NCBI GenBank assembly: GCA_023419175.1
Contig: JAEZYG010000080.1
Location: forward strand, 1-14,824
Reading direction: 5' to 3'
DNA: 14,824 nt
Source: Actinomycetes bacterium
GTDB lineage: Bacteria; Actinomycetota; Actinomycetes; Propionibacteriales; Propionibacteriaceae
Part shown: positions 1-6,211 of the stretch, one piece after another
Layout of the letters: the number at the start of each line of letters is the position of its first letter
How positions within the stretch are numbered: the first letter of the stretch is position 1
Notes under the pieces: model-generated
The model's database searches: none
Seen by the model: the letters and a program-made list of their open reading frames with translations, nothing else
Told to the model about the DNA's origin: nothing
Translations under genes and position numbers: made by a program

Positions 1-162
1 GGTGGTCTCTTACACCACCGTTTCACCCTTACCTCATAGAGGCGGTCTGTTTTCTGTGGCACTTTCCCGCAGGTCACCCTGGGTGGGCGTTACCCACCAC
101 CGTGCTCTTCGGAGTCCGGACTTTCCTCAGCTTGCGCCGCGATTACCCAGCCGACTCGTCTC
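1..162 (-). ncRNA. rnpB: RNase P RNA, 5' part (3' end outside window)
   Basis: Catalytic RNA of ribonuclease P, which cuts the 5' leader from pre-tRNAs. Read on the minus strand, the conserved P4 segment GAGGAAAGUCCGG lies at 128-116. It is followed by GUGCCACAGAAAACAGACC (about 64-46) and by GGUAAGGGUGAAAC (about 36-22), in the order expected of a bacterial class A RNA. About 162 nt of the usual 350-420 nt are present; the 3' half lies beyond position 1. The 5' end is placed at 162 because a TAGGCT -10 box ends 6 nt upstream, giving an RNA that begins GAGACGAGUCGG. The exact 5' end is inferred. Confidence 0.95.
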
Positions 163-197
163 CTATTCAGCCTAGCCTTTCTTAGTGCGGATAAGAA
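163..197 (-). promoter_or_regulatory. rnpB promoter inside the 3' end of cdsZ
   Basis: On the minus strand TTCTTA (197-192), a 17-nt spacer and TAGGCT (174-169) are followed after 6 nt by the presumed first base of RNase P RNA at 162. The -10 box begins with the TAG stop codon of cdsZ (174-172), so the promoter lies almost wholly in the last codons of that gene. The -35 box is a weak match (3 of 6). The call is inferred from position and from agreement with the other -10 boxes in the window. Confidence 0.55.
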
Positions 198-903
198 TTC
201 GTCCGCATTCAGCGCAGCGGATGATCTCATCCAAAGCTGCCTGAGAGATCCTCTTCATCTCCATCTGATCGAGTTCCAAGGTGCACCCGCTGCAACGATT
301 GCCTTTCAAAGTGGCTGCTCCAACCCCGAGACGATCGGTCAGGCGTTGATAGAGTTTCATCAGATCATCGCCGATATTCTTCGCAGCAGAATTTCTCGAT
401 TCTTTCAAAGCAACGATTTCTTTATCGATCGTCGCCACGCGTTCGTCTCTTTCAGCCATGACGGCTCGCATACGGTTCTCAATATCGGCACGCCGTCCAC
501 GAGCCTGATCTACCTGTGCAGATCTTTCCTCGACAACAGCCATCATCTCTAGCTGCTGATCTTCAAGATTGGCTATACGCCCTTCAAGATGCTTACTCTC
601 CTCGATCATCGCCTGAAGAGCCTTCGCATCGATCAGCGAGGCGGCAATGGTCTTCTCATTGCGCTCTAGACGGGAACGCGCAGGCTCCAAATCGGATTCC
701 AAACGCGATAATTCGCTTTCAGCATCGGACAAAGCAGTCGAGATCGCAACGAGTTCTTCCGCTGCTTCCAAACGATCTTTATTGAGTTCCCTCAACTGAT
801 CGTTATAGGGCAGGTGCGCTTTCACATAGGTTGCCTGTGCGATCTGCTGATCGTAGTGAGCCAGGGTCAACAATTGTTCTTGTTCAGCTTGACTCGCTTT
901 CAT
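172..903 (-). CDS. cdsZ: C4-type zinc ribbon, coiled-coil protein (CdsZ family)
   Basis: A 243-residue protein. Residues 1 to about 185 form a long charged coiled coil rich in Glu, Arg, Leu and Ala. The C-terminus carries a zinc ribbon with two CxxC pairs, C204/C207 (CSGC) and C230/C233 (CAEC), ending in a basic tail. This is the architecture of the actinobacterial family next to rnpB and RNase H-like genes; members are thought to act in RNA or protein processes, but the exact role is not settled. The reading frame extends upstream to 1026, but the start at 903 (MKASQAEQEQ) is chosen: AAAGGGA lies just upstream, and the upstream extension runs through the divergent promoter region into pepP and looks non-coding. 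The neighbour downstream is rnpB, with no gap between them. Confidence 0.85.
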   Translation of the reverse strand: MKASQAEQEQLLTLAHYDQQIAQATYVKAHLPYNDQLRELNKDRLEAAEELVAISTALSDAESELSRLESDLEPARSRLERNEKTIAASLIDAKALQAMIEESKHLEGRIANLEDQQLEMMAVVEERSAQVDQARGRRADIENRMRAVMAERDERVATIDKEIVALKESRNSAAKNIGDDLMKLYQRLTDRLGVGAATLKGNRCSGCTLELDQMEMKRISQAALDEIIRCAECGRILIRTKKG

Positions 904-935
904 AACACCGTCCCTTTCTACTCCGATAACGCCTA

Positions 936-941
936 AGCCTA
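936..941 (-). promoter_or_regulatory. possible -10 box for cdsZ
   Basis: TAGGCT on the minus strand, identical to the -10 boxes proposed for rnpB, the MgtE-like gene and dapE. It would start a transcript near 929, giving a leader of about 26 nt that contains the AAAGGGA ribosome site of cdsZ. No good -35 box is visible, so this is weak. Confidence 0.3.
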
Positions 942-949
942 ATAGGTGA

Positions 950-995
950 ACGTCTGGACAGCCTAGCGAAAGGATTAGAATAGACGTCTGGATAG
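950..995. repeat. direct repeat flanking the pepP promoter (possible operator)
   Basis: ACGTCTGGACAG at 950-961 recurs as ACGTCTGGATAG at 984-995, with 11 of 12 bases equal and starts 34 bp apart. The second copy lies in an 8-bp perfect palindrome, AGACGTCT (982-989). The first copy overlaps the proposed -35 box of pepP and the second its expected start of transcription, the usual places for a repressor site. No regulator can be named. Confidence 0.35.
955..981 (+). promoter_or_regulatory. candidate pepP promoter
   Basis: TGGACA (955-960), a 15-nt spacer and TAGAAT (976-981). Transcription would start near 988, leaving a leader of about 24 nt that contains the ribosome site AAGGAG at 1001-1006. 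The spacer is short for a sigma-70-type promoter, so the -35 assignment is tentative. Confidence 0.4.
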
Positions 996-1011
996 CGATG
1001 AAGGAGAGACG

Positions 1012-2493
1012 ATGACTGCAAGTCAAGAGCCAAAATTACCGAACCGCCAGAGCCCATTTTCTGAACCTTTCCGCTCATTCATCTGTGTCGATTGGCAAGA
1101 TTATCCCGATCAACTTCCCCACGCTCTCGCGGGAGCTACAGCAGCTTCCCATCATCGCCAAGCTCTCTCCCAGCATTTCCCCAAGCACCGTCTCATCATT
1201 CCCGCTGGCGGTCTCAAAGTGCGCAATAATGATTGCGACTACCGCTTCCGTCCGCATACCGCGTTCACCTGGCTGACCGGACTGGGCACCGATCGTGAAC
1301 CCGATGCCGTCTTGGTGATGGAGCCTGTCGATGACGATACCGCTACCGATGCCCACCACCGATCGACTTTGTACTTTCACCCCAGAGTTCCGCGTACCGA
1401 TCCGGAATTCTATGCCGATTCTCGCTACGGAGAGATGTGGGTAGGCCAGCGCGAATCCCTTGAAGAGATGAGCGCCCTAGGACGTATCATCTGCGCCGAT
1501 ATCTCCACTCTTGACCAGGCTCTATCCACCCTGTCTGAGACGATCCCGACAGCGATCGTCCGCGATGCGGATCCGAACCTGACATCTCGTCTCGACGATC
1601 TGTATCCACCGCAGAAACGAGACGATATCGATTTGGAAACAACCTTGTCGGAGCTGCGTCTTATCAAAGATGACTATGAACTCGATCAGATGAGACAGGC
1701 CTGCGAAGCCACCGCAGTCGGCTTTGAAGCTGTCGTCAAAGAGTTGCCAAACGCTATCGCTAACGGACGTGGAGAACGCTGGGTCGAAGGGATTTTCGGT
1801 CTTCATGCCCGCCATCGCGGCAATGCTGTCGGCTACGACACCATTGCAGCTTCAGGCGACCATGCCAACACCTTGCACTGGATTCGCAATGATGGAGATC
1901 TCAATCCCTCAGATCTGCTCCTCATGGACGCAGGTGTAGAGCTCGATTCTCTCTTCACTGCTGATATCACGCGCACCATGCCGATCAGTGGACGTTTCTC
2001 ACCTGAGCAGCGCATGGTCTACGAGGCGGTTCTTGCCGCCCAGCAAGCTGGAATCGATGCCGCCCGGCCAGGTGCTCGATTTAGCGACGTCCACCAGGCC
2101 GCTATCGAAGTGATCGTCGATTACCTCGATAGCTGGGGAATCCTACCTGTCTCCAAAGAAGAAGCTCTCGATCCTGAACGTGGAGGGCATTACCGTCGCT
2201 GGATGGTTCACGGGACAAGCCACCACCTTGGATTAGACGTCCACGATTGCGCTCAGGCTAGACGGGAATGCTATCGCGACGGGATCTTAAAAGCCGGTAT
2301 GGTCATCACCGTTGAACCGGGAATCTATTTCAAATCCACCGACCTAACCGTTCCCGAACGCCTACGCGGTATCGGTGTGCGAATCGAAGACGATATCGCC
2401 ATCACCGATGCAGGATGCGAAATCCTTTCCCATCACCTGCCTCGCGATCCTGACGAACTTGAGGCATGGATGGATTCGTTACTCCACAGCTAA
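1012..2493 (+). CDS. pepP: Xaa-Pro aminopeptidase P family (M24B) metallopeptidase
   Basis: Cytosolic peptidase predicted to remove an N-terminal residue preceding proline. The 493 residues hold an aminopeptidase-P N-terminal domain (roughly 45-190) and an M24 'pita-bread' catalytic domain (roughly 220-475). All five expected metal ligands are visible: D306 and D318 (MDAGVELDSLFTADITRT), H404 (HGTSHHLGLDVHD), E435 (TVEPGIYF) and E459 (RIEDDIAI). The two aspartates are 12 residues apart, one more than in the E. coli enzyme as I recall it. The ATG at 1012 has a good ribosome site, AAGGAG at 1001-1006, unlike most lead genes here. It is a single-gene unit, divergent from cdsZ and ended by a long palindrome at its stop codon. 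Confidence 0.93.
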   Translation: MTASQEPKLPNRQSPFSEPFRSFICVDWQDYPDQLPHALAGATAASHHRQALSQHFPKHRLIIPAGGLKVRNNDCDYRFRPHTAFTWLTGLGTDREPDAVLVMEPVDDDTATDAHHRSTLYFHPRVPRTDPEFYADSRYGEMWVGQRESLEEMSALGRIICADISTLDQALSTLSETIPTAIVRDADPNLTSRLDDLYPPQKRDDIDLETTLSELRLIKDDYELDQMRQACEATAVGFEAVVKELPNAIANGRGERWVEGIFGLHARHRGNAVGYDTIAASGDHANTLHWIRNDGDLNPSDLLLMDAGVELDSLFTADITRTMPISGRFSPEQRMVYEAVLAAQQAGIDAARPGARFSDVHQAAIEVIVDYLDSWGILPVSKEEALDPERGGHYRRWMVHGTSHHLGLDVHDCAQARRECYRDGILKAGMVITVEPGIYFKSTDLTVPERLRGIGVRIEDDIAITDAGCEILSHHLPRDPDELEAWMDSLLHS

Positions 2494-2546
2494 AATGACA
2501 CAGCCTTCTCGATAGATCTATCGAGAAGGCTATATTGTCGTCATTT
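2493..2546. terminator. bidirectional terminator between pepP and the 17M protein gene
   Basis: A perfect 30-bp palindrome (2502-2531) beginning AGCCTTCTCGATAG is enclosed by a second pairing, AAATGAC (2493-2499) with GTCATTT (2540-2546). The outer arms touch the stop codons of both convergent genes. It has almost no loop and could form a cruciform. No run of T follows on either strand beyond the ATTT of the outer arm. Confidence 0.8.
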
Positions 2547-3334
2547 CAACTGCGGTCTGGACGAGACCAAAAGTCGTCTTCTTTAGAATCATTCTTCTCA
2601 TCTACGCCCCGTCCATAAGAAGAATCCTGTGCAAAGATCGAATTCGTTCGATCTATATCCTCCCTATTGTCCATAGGATCTTTGCTATCGTTATCCGTTT
2701 TATCCACTGCGGACAGAGGTGAAGGAGATAGATCTTGAACGCCTTTCGGCTTAGAGATCGGCTCTTGTCCATAGGGGGGAGGTAATTGAGCTAGATGCTC
2801 AGCGTCAACAGGTTCATAGCTTCTCTCACAGCTGGTGCGCTGATCTTTCTGCATAGAAGACGGGTCGAGCAACTCACGCGCTTTGGCAGCCCATGCCTGC
2901 TCAGCTAATAGTTCATAGCGAGTTGCGATCAAGGCAGTGGTTGAGGTGAAATCTCTCTGACCTCGACGAATCCAATATTGAACCGCCGAGATCACCATAC
3001 CCACAGCACCAAAACCGATGAGGGCAAGCGAAAGATTTTCCCATAATGACGTTTGAGGATTCACCCATGAGGTGATAAGAGCGAACATCACCGCCCATGT
3101 GGCTCCTTGAAGAAAACCTCCGGCCAAAACGACGGGCAACGAGAGACGTCCAGTAACCTTTTCACACGATTTTAAATCCGTGCCGACGATAGCGAGATGT
3201 TCTACAGGAAAGGAACAATCGGAAAGATAGTCCACAGCTTTGACCACATCATCATGGTTATCGTAGATGGCGACCGATAGCGCACGGTCAAGATTCATCA
3301 CAGGATTATTCGTCCGGCGAACTGAAAAGGGCAT
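2546..3334 (-). CDS. general stress protein 17M-like membrane protein with long acidic tail
   Basis: A 262-residue protein. Residues 17-65 (ALSVAIYDNHDDVVKAVDYL, then VEHLAIVG) look like the small GSP17M/YflT-type domain. Two hydrophobic segments follow, about 67-90 and 100-120, then a conserved-looking cytoplasmic stretch (RDFTSTTALIATRYELL). From about 152 to the end it is a low-complexity tail rich in Asp, Glu, Ser, Pro and Lys, probably disordered. The start at 3334 has AAGGA 7 nt upstream; M13 is an alternative. It starts 12 nt after the stop of the CitE-like gene and so is the second gene of that operon. The same kind of protein (Rv1234) sits near an MgtE-like gene in mycobacteria. The function is unknown; a stress-related role is only what the family name suggests. 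Confidence 0.8.
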   Translation of the reverse strand: MPFSVRRTNNPVMNLDRALSVAIYDNHDDVVKAVDYLSDCSFPVEHLAIVGTDLKSCEKVTGRLSLPVVLAGGFLQGATWAVMFALITSWVNPQTSLWENLSLALIGFGAVGMVISAVQYWIRRGQRDFTSTTALIATRYELLAEQAWAAKARELLDPSSMQKDQRTSCERSYEPVDAEHLAQLPPPYGQEPISKPKGVQDLSPSPLSAVDKTDNDSKDPMDNREDIDRTNSIFAQDSSYGRGVDEKNDSKEDDFWSRPDRS

Positions 3335-3346
3335 CGATCTATCCTT

Positions 3347-4294
3347 CTATCCGTTCATTTCCACAGTGGAATGATGCTGTGCTCTAGCTAGCATACGTAA
3401 AGCCACCTTCATTCCGGCTTCATCGACCATCTCATCACCTACCATGATCGCACCAACTCCTCCGCCTACTCGGCTGGTCGCCTCACGATATGCCTTGACC
3501 ATCTCATCTGCTCGTGCCACTTGCTCATCTGTCGGAGAAAAAATCTGTCGGCAGATGTCAATCTGATCAGGATGAAGAACCCACTTGCCATCGAAGCCCA
3601 AAGCGGCACTACGTCTGGCTGCTGTGGCGAGCCCTTCTCTATCGTGGATCTTGACATAGGGTCCTTCAATAGCCTGTAAATCATATGCTCGAGCGGCTAC
3701 GAGGATACGCGACAAAACATGGTGAAAGGCATCCCCAGGATAGCTGCCGATCTCCCCTGTTACCGATGTCGATCTCATTCCCATCGATGCCATGAAATCC
3801 CCTGGCCCATAGATCAAAGCTTCCAGACGAGATGAGCAGGCAGCAATTTTTTCGACATTGACCAATCCCATCCCATCTTCAATGATCGCTTCAATGCCGA
3901 TCGTTCCCACAGGAATCGACAGAGATCTTTCCAACTGGGTTAAAACCCGATCCAAAGCTTGAATATCTGCTTCACAACGCGTTTTAGGCAGCATGACCGT
4001 ATCGATCTTATCCCCCGCCTGTCCGATCACATCACACAGATCATCCAATGTCCACGGGGTCGTCCAATCGTTGACCCGTATCGTGATCGTAGATGCTCGC
4101 CACTGCCCCTCTTTTAAAGCGCGGACGATGCGTCCACGAGCTTCAACTTTCGCATCAGGAGCGACTGCATCTTCCAAGTCGAGAAAGATTGCATCCACAT
4201 CTAAAGTGCGCGATTTATCGATGAAACGTTGAGCAGAACCGGGAACTGCCAAGACTGTGGACCGCGATCGAATCGGCCGCCTAGAAAGATCCAT
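3347..4294 (-). CDS. CitE-like HpcH/HpaI aldolase family CoA-ester lyase
   Basis: A 315-residue TIM-barrel protein of the citrate lyase beta-subunit-like family, which cleaves or hydrolyses CoA esters such as malyl-CoA, methylmalyl-CoA or citramalyl-CoA using Mg2+. Visible marks are RSTVLAVPGS near the N-terminus, FLDLEDAVAPDAK (about 36-49), TIRVNDWTTPW (about 70-81), VGTIGIEAIIEDGMGLVN and IYGPGDFMASMGM with the acidic metal ligands, and GFDGKWVLHPDQI. No citD, citF or citG gene is near, so a citrate lyase complex is unlikely. The exact substrate cannot be read from sequence. Nothing near the ATG resembles a ribosome site; instead TAGACT ends exactly 6 nt before it, which suggests a leaderless mRNA. 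Confidence 0.88.
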   Translation of the reverse strand: MDLSRRPIRSRSTVLAVPGSAQRFIDKSRTLDVDAIFLDLEDAVAPDAKVEARGRIVRALKEGQWRASTITIRVNDWTTPWTLDDLCDVIGQAGDKIDTVMLPKTRCEADIQALDRVLTQLERSLSIPVGTIGIEAIIEDGMGLVNVEKIAACSSRLEALIYGPGDFMASMGMRSTSVTGEIGSYPGDAFHHVLSRILVAARAYDLQAIEGPYVKIHDREGLATAARRSAALGFDGKWVLHPDQIDICRQIFSPTDEQVARADEMVKAYREATSRVGGGVGAIMVGDEMVDEAGMKVALRMLARAQHHSTVEMNG

Positions 4295-4300
4295 AAGACC

Positions 4301-4306
4301 AGTCTA
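4301..4306 (-). promoter_or_regulatory. -10 box of the CitE-like gene (leaderless)
   Basis: TAGACT on the minus strand, 6 nt (4300-4295) before the ATG at 4294, so transcription would start at the start codon. TTGACT lies at 4326-4321 but only 14 nt away, short for a -35 box. It shares an 82-bp intergenic region with the divergent MgtE-like gene. Confidence 0.55.
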
Positions 4307-4363
4307 GTTTCCCCACCTAAAGTCAAGAGGAGCGATCATCTTCCCTCTTGTCTTGCCGATGAC

Positions 4364-4369
4364 TAGGCT
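4364..4369 (+). promoter_or_regulatory. -10 box of the MgtE-like gene (leaderless)
   Basis: TAGGCT, 7 nt before the GTG at 4377. This is the one case with 7 rather than 6 nt. TTCCCT at 4341-4346 would be a poor -35 box at 17 nt. If right, transcription begins at or next to the GTG, and the upstream in-frame TTG (4353) and ATG (4359) are not in the mRNA. Confidence 0.45.
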
Positions 4370-4376
4370 GGGTCAG

Positions 4377-5648
4377 GTGAGCTCTCAGTCATCGGTATTT
4401 ATCGCACGCCTCCAAGGTATGCAGGTCATGGACGCTTCGGGCGATCAGGTGGGCAAAGTCCACGATGTCGTCGTCCAAGAACGGATATTGCACCGCACCA
4501 GAGTGCGTGGACTTGTCATCGAGCTTTTCGCCAAGAGACGCATCTTCGTCCCTATGCTGCGCGTTCACGCGATTGACGCCACCCAGGTGACGATCTCTGG
4601 AACGGTCGATACTCGTCGATTCTCTCGCAGATCGAGTGAAATCTTGGTGATCGACGACCTTTTCGACCGGGCAATCACACGTTCGGATCAGGCGATGTCC
4701 ATTTTGGATATATCGATGAAAGAAGTACGCAACCGCGAGTGGGAATTACATGAAGCAGCTTTGCGTCCAGCGACGAAAGCTCGCCCTTTCTCCTTCACTC
4801 AACGCGGACCGATGGTGATCGTCCCCTGGGAACAAATCGCCTCACAATTGGTCTATGCCGATCAGAATACGGATGCGAAATTAGCTCAGCTTGCCGACAT
4901 GAAACCGGCAGACGTCGCCCGTGAACTCTACGATATGGATCCAGATCGTCGTGCTGAGGTCGCCAACGCTCTCGACGATGAACAACTTGCAGATGCCTTC
5001 CAAGAGCTACCCGAGGACGAACAGGTTGAATTATTAACTGCTTTAGAATTGGAACGCGCAGCCGATGTCCTCGACGAGATGGATCCAGACGATGCCGCCG
5101 ATTTGATCCACTCCCTGCCCCCTACCTTGGCTGAAGAATTGCTCAGCGAGATGGAACCTGAAGAGGCTGCCGATGTACGCAACCTGCTGAAATATGAAGA
5201 CGAAACCGCTGGCGGTATGATGACTCCCGAACCGATCATCTTGGGAGCCGACGCCACGGTTGCCTCCGCTTTGGCCAAAGTGCGCAATGAAGAGCTCACC
5301 CCTGCCTTAGCCTCGATGGTCTTTATCACCCGTCCTCCGCACGATACCCCCTCTGGACGCTATATCGGGGCTGTCCACATGCAGCGTCTCCTCAGAGAAC
5401 CTCCAAGCTTGCTGATCGGTCAGATGATCGATTCCGATTTAGAAGCGATCTCTCCAGATGCTGACCTCTACAGCGTCTCACGCTATTTCGCGACCTATAA
5501 CTTGGTTGTCGCTCCCGTAGTGAATTCGGATAATCAGCTTGTGGGAGCTGTGACCGTTGACGACCTACTTGACCACATGTTGCCACCTGATTGGCGAGGC
5601 GACCAGATGGATGGCACCGATAATTCCATGGAGGTGACATATGGCTGA
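4377..5648 (+). CDS. soluble MgtE-like protein: PRC-barrel, MgtE N-domain and CBS pair, no transport domain
   Basis: 423 residues from the GTG at 4377. The first 160 or so contain two beta-rich PRC-barrel-like units (VFIARLQGMQVMDASGDQVG; later RGPMVIVPWEQIASQL). Residues about 170-280 are the acidic helical superhelix of MgtE, with repeated motifs (ARELYDMDPDRRAEVANALD; AADVLDEMDPDDAADLIHSL) ending in ETAGGMMTPE. Two CBS motifs follow to about residue 410. In MgtE this part senses cytosolic Mg2+ and gates a five-helix pore; here the pore is absent and the protein ends after CBS2. Transport is therefore not supported. The next gene, a DUF1003 membrane protein, overlaps it by 8 nt. Alternative in-frame starts are ATG 4359 and TTG 4353; AAGAGGAG at 4325-4332 is too far from either. 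Confidence 0.85.
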   Translation: MSSQSSVFIARLQGMQVMDASGDQVGKVHDVVVQERILHRTRVRGLVIELFAKRRIFVPMLRVHAIDATQVTISGTVDTRRFSRRSSEILVIDDLFDRAITRSDQAMSILDISMKEVRNREWELHEAALRPATKARPFSFTQRGPMVIVPWEQIASQLVYADQNTDAKLAQLADMKPADVARELYDMDPDRRAEVANALDDEQLADAFQELPEDEQVELLTALELERAADVLDEMDPDDAADLIHSLPPTLAEELLSEMEPEEAADVRNLLKYEDETAGGMMTPEPIILGADATVASALAKVRNEELTPALASMVFITRPPHDTPSGRYIGAVHMQRLLREPPSLLIGQMIDSDLEAISPDADLYSVSRYFATYNLVVAPVVNSDNQLVGAVTVDDLLDHMLPPDWRGDQMDGTDNSMEVTYG

Positions 5649-6153
5649 ACGAGATAATCCACTCAGCACTCCCGGACGCAGACAAAGAATCACATTGCCG
5701 CGTTTCCATTTCGATCAGGAGGCATTCGGACGATTCGCTGAATGGATCGCTCGCTATATGGGTAGCCCGTCCTTCATGCTGTGGATGAGCATTTTCATCG
5801 GTGTGTGGATCATCTGGAATACCCTTCTCCCCTCCGCCCTTTGGTTCGATGAGAATCCGTTCATCTTGCTCACCTTGATGCTCTCAATCGAAGCTGCCTA
5901 TTCCGCTCCTTTGATTTTGCTCGCCCAGAATCGTCAGGAAGATCGCGATCGTTTGAGTTTCGATGAGGATCGACGGATCGCAGCACAGAGCCGAGCCGAT
6001 ATGGACTTCCTAGCTCGAGAGATCGCATCCTTACGCAATAATGTCGGGGAGATGGCGAGTCGTGACTTCGTCCGCGCAGAAATACGCGATCAATTGCGAG
6101 ATCTGCTTGAGCAATTAGACGCCCGCTCCCAAAACGATGGCGATAAGGATTGA
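5641..6153 (+). CDS. DUF1003 family membrane protein
   Basis: A 170-residue protein. A basic N-terminus (1-40) leads into two transmembrane helices, about 44-64 (PSFMLWMSIFIGVWIIWNTL) and 73-95, with the DUF1003 signature NPFILLTLMLSIEAAYSAPL followed by LLAQNRQEDRDR. Residues about 115-165 look like a coiled coil and should face the cytoplasm. Its ATG overlaps the end of the MgtE-like gene by 8 nt and has GGAGGTG (5630-5636) as ribosome site, so the two are translated from one mRNA. The function is unknown. Its constant pairing with a poreless MgtE-like protein, also in mycobacteria (Rv1232c-Rv1231c, from memory), suggests that the two act together at the membrane. Confidence 0.85.
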   Translation: MAERDNPLSTPGRRQRITLPRFHFDQEAFGRFAEWIARYMGSPSFMLWMSIFIGVWIIWNTLLPSALWFDENPFILLTLMLSIEAAYSAPLILLAQNRQEDRDRLSFDEDRRIAAQSRADMDFLAREIASLRNNVGEMASRDFVRAEIRDQLRDLLEQLDARSQNDGDKD

Positions 6154-6199
6154 CCAGATCGAGCTAATCTGAGTGGCTAATTTGAATTCATCTGCCAGG

Positions 6200-6205
6200 T
6201 AGCGT
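6200..6205 (+). promoter_or_regulatory. -10 box of mrp (leaderless)
   Basis: TAGCGT, followed by exactly 6 nt (AGTCAT) and the GTG at 6212. No convincing -35 box is seen at 16-18 nt; TTGAAT (6182-6187) is too close for this -10, although it is 17 nt from TAGTCA (6205-6210), which would start transcription at the second GTG, 6218. Confidence 0.5.
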
Positions 6206-6211
6206 AGTCAT

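Noticed and set aside
904..1026. N-terminal extension of cdsZ to an ATG at 1026
   Set aside because: It overlaps the pepP start, runs through the divergent promoter region, and would add 41 residues before the coiled coil. The ATG at 903 has its own ribosome site.
4325..4332. AAGAGGAG as ribosome site of the MgtE-like gene
   Set aside because: It is 20 or more nt from every in-frame start codon, and no in-frame start lies at the proper distance.
4295..4376. Mg2+ riboswitch (M-box or ykoK type) ahead of the MgtE-like gene
   Set aside because: The gap is only 82 bp, with no leader expected and no conserved riboswitch segments seen.
4928..5329. 133-codon minus-strand frame, Ser/Ala-rich
   Set aside because: It is antisense to the acidic MgtE repeats; its serine-rich composition is what the complement of Glu/Asp-rich codons gives. 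No family resemblance or ribosome site.
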